A stretch of 5,869 bases of DNA from JBJENW01 sp051880395 (lineage in GTDB: Bacteria > Bacillota > Clostridia > Lachnospirales > Lachnospiraceae). Positions within the stretch are counted from its first letter, which is position 1, and each line of letters starts with the position of its first letter. The stretch is taken from the NCBI GenBank assembly GCA_051880395.1, contig JBJENW010000370.1, forward strand, positions 1 through 5,869. The letters are read 5' to 3'. Both the position numbers and the translations under genes were made by a program. This document shows positions 5,821-5,869 of this stretch, piece by piece. Under the pieces are notes generated by a model. The model was not told where the DNA came from. It saw nothing but the letters and a program-made list of their open reading frames with translations, and made no database searches.

Positions 5821-5869
5821 TGATTTTTGTTCAGCAGTTTTTGGACTCGAAGAAAAAATCTGGGTTATT

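Overview
The window looks like chromosomal DNA of a low-to-mid GC Gram-positive, most likely a gut Clostridia/Lachnospiraceae-type organism. This is an inference from strong AGGAGG-like ribosome binding sites, short leaders with extended -10 promoters, terminators ending in T-runs, and the gene set (cytoplasmic GH2 beta-mannosidase, small alarmone synthetase, MATE exporter, single-domain cyclophilin). No rRNA, tRNA, CRISPR array, transposase or phage gene was seen.

Layout: 1-53 is one edge of a dispersed repeat that continues to the left of the window. 128-2608 (+) is a complete GH2 beta-mannosidase with its own promoter. 2609-2759 holds the promoter and an AU-rich hairpin leader of the next gene. 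2760-3431 (+) is a small alarmone (p)ppGpp synthetase, closed by a strong terminator. 3469-3644 is a gene-free stretch with a long nested inverted repeat just upstream of a MATE-family exporter (3645-4985, +). A terminator that works in both directions (4986-5032) separates it from a convergent cyclophilin-type peptidyl-prolyl isomerase (5039-5560, -). 5582-5869 contains the isomerase promoter, an unexplained 80-base stretch, and a second copy of the left-edge repeat in inverted orientation.

The four genes do not form an obvious pathway. Each appears to be its own transcription unit: sugar catabolism, stringent response, efflux, and protein folding. The main non-routine signals are non-coding: (i) a 47-bp inverted repeat (45/47 identical) that brackets the four genes, whose right copy is one end of a hairpin-capable element of about 100 bp with 14-bp perfect arms, resembling a MITE/REPIN-type mobile repeat; and (ii) the nested and partly mutually exclusive pairings upstream of the MATE gene. 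I see no convincing undescribed multi-gene system here.
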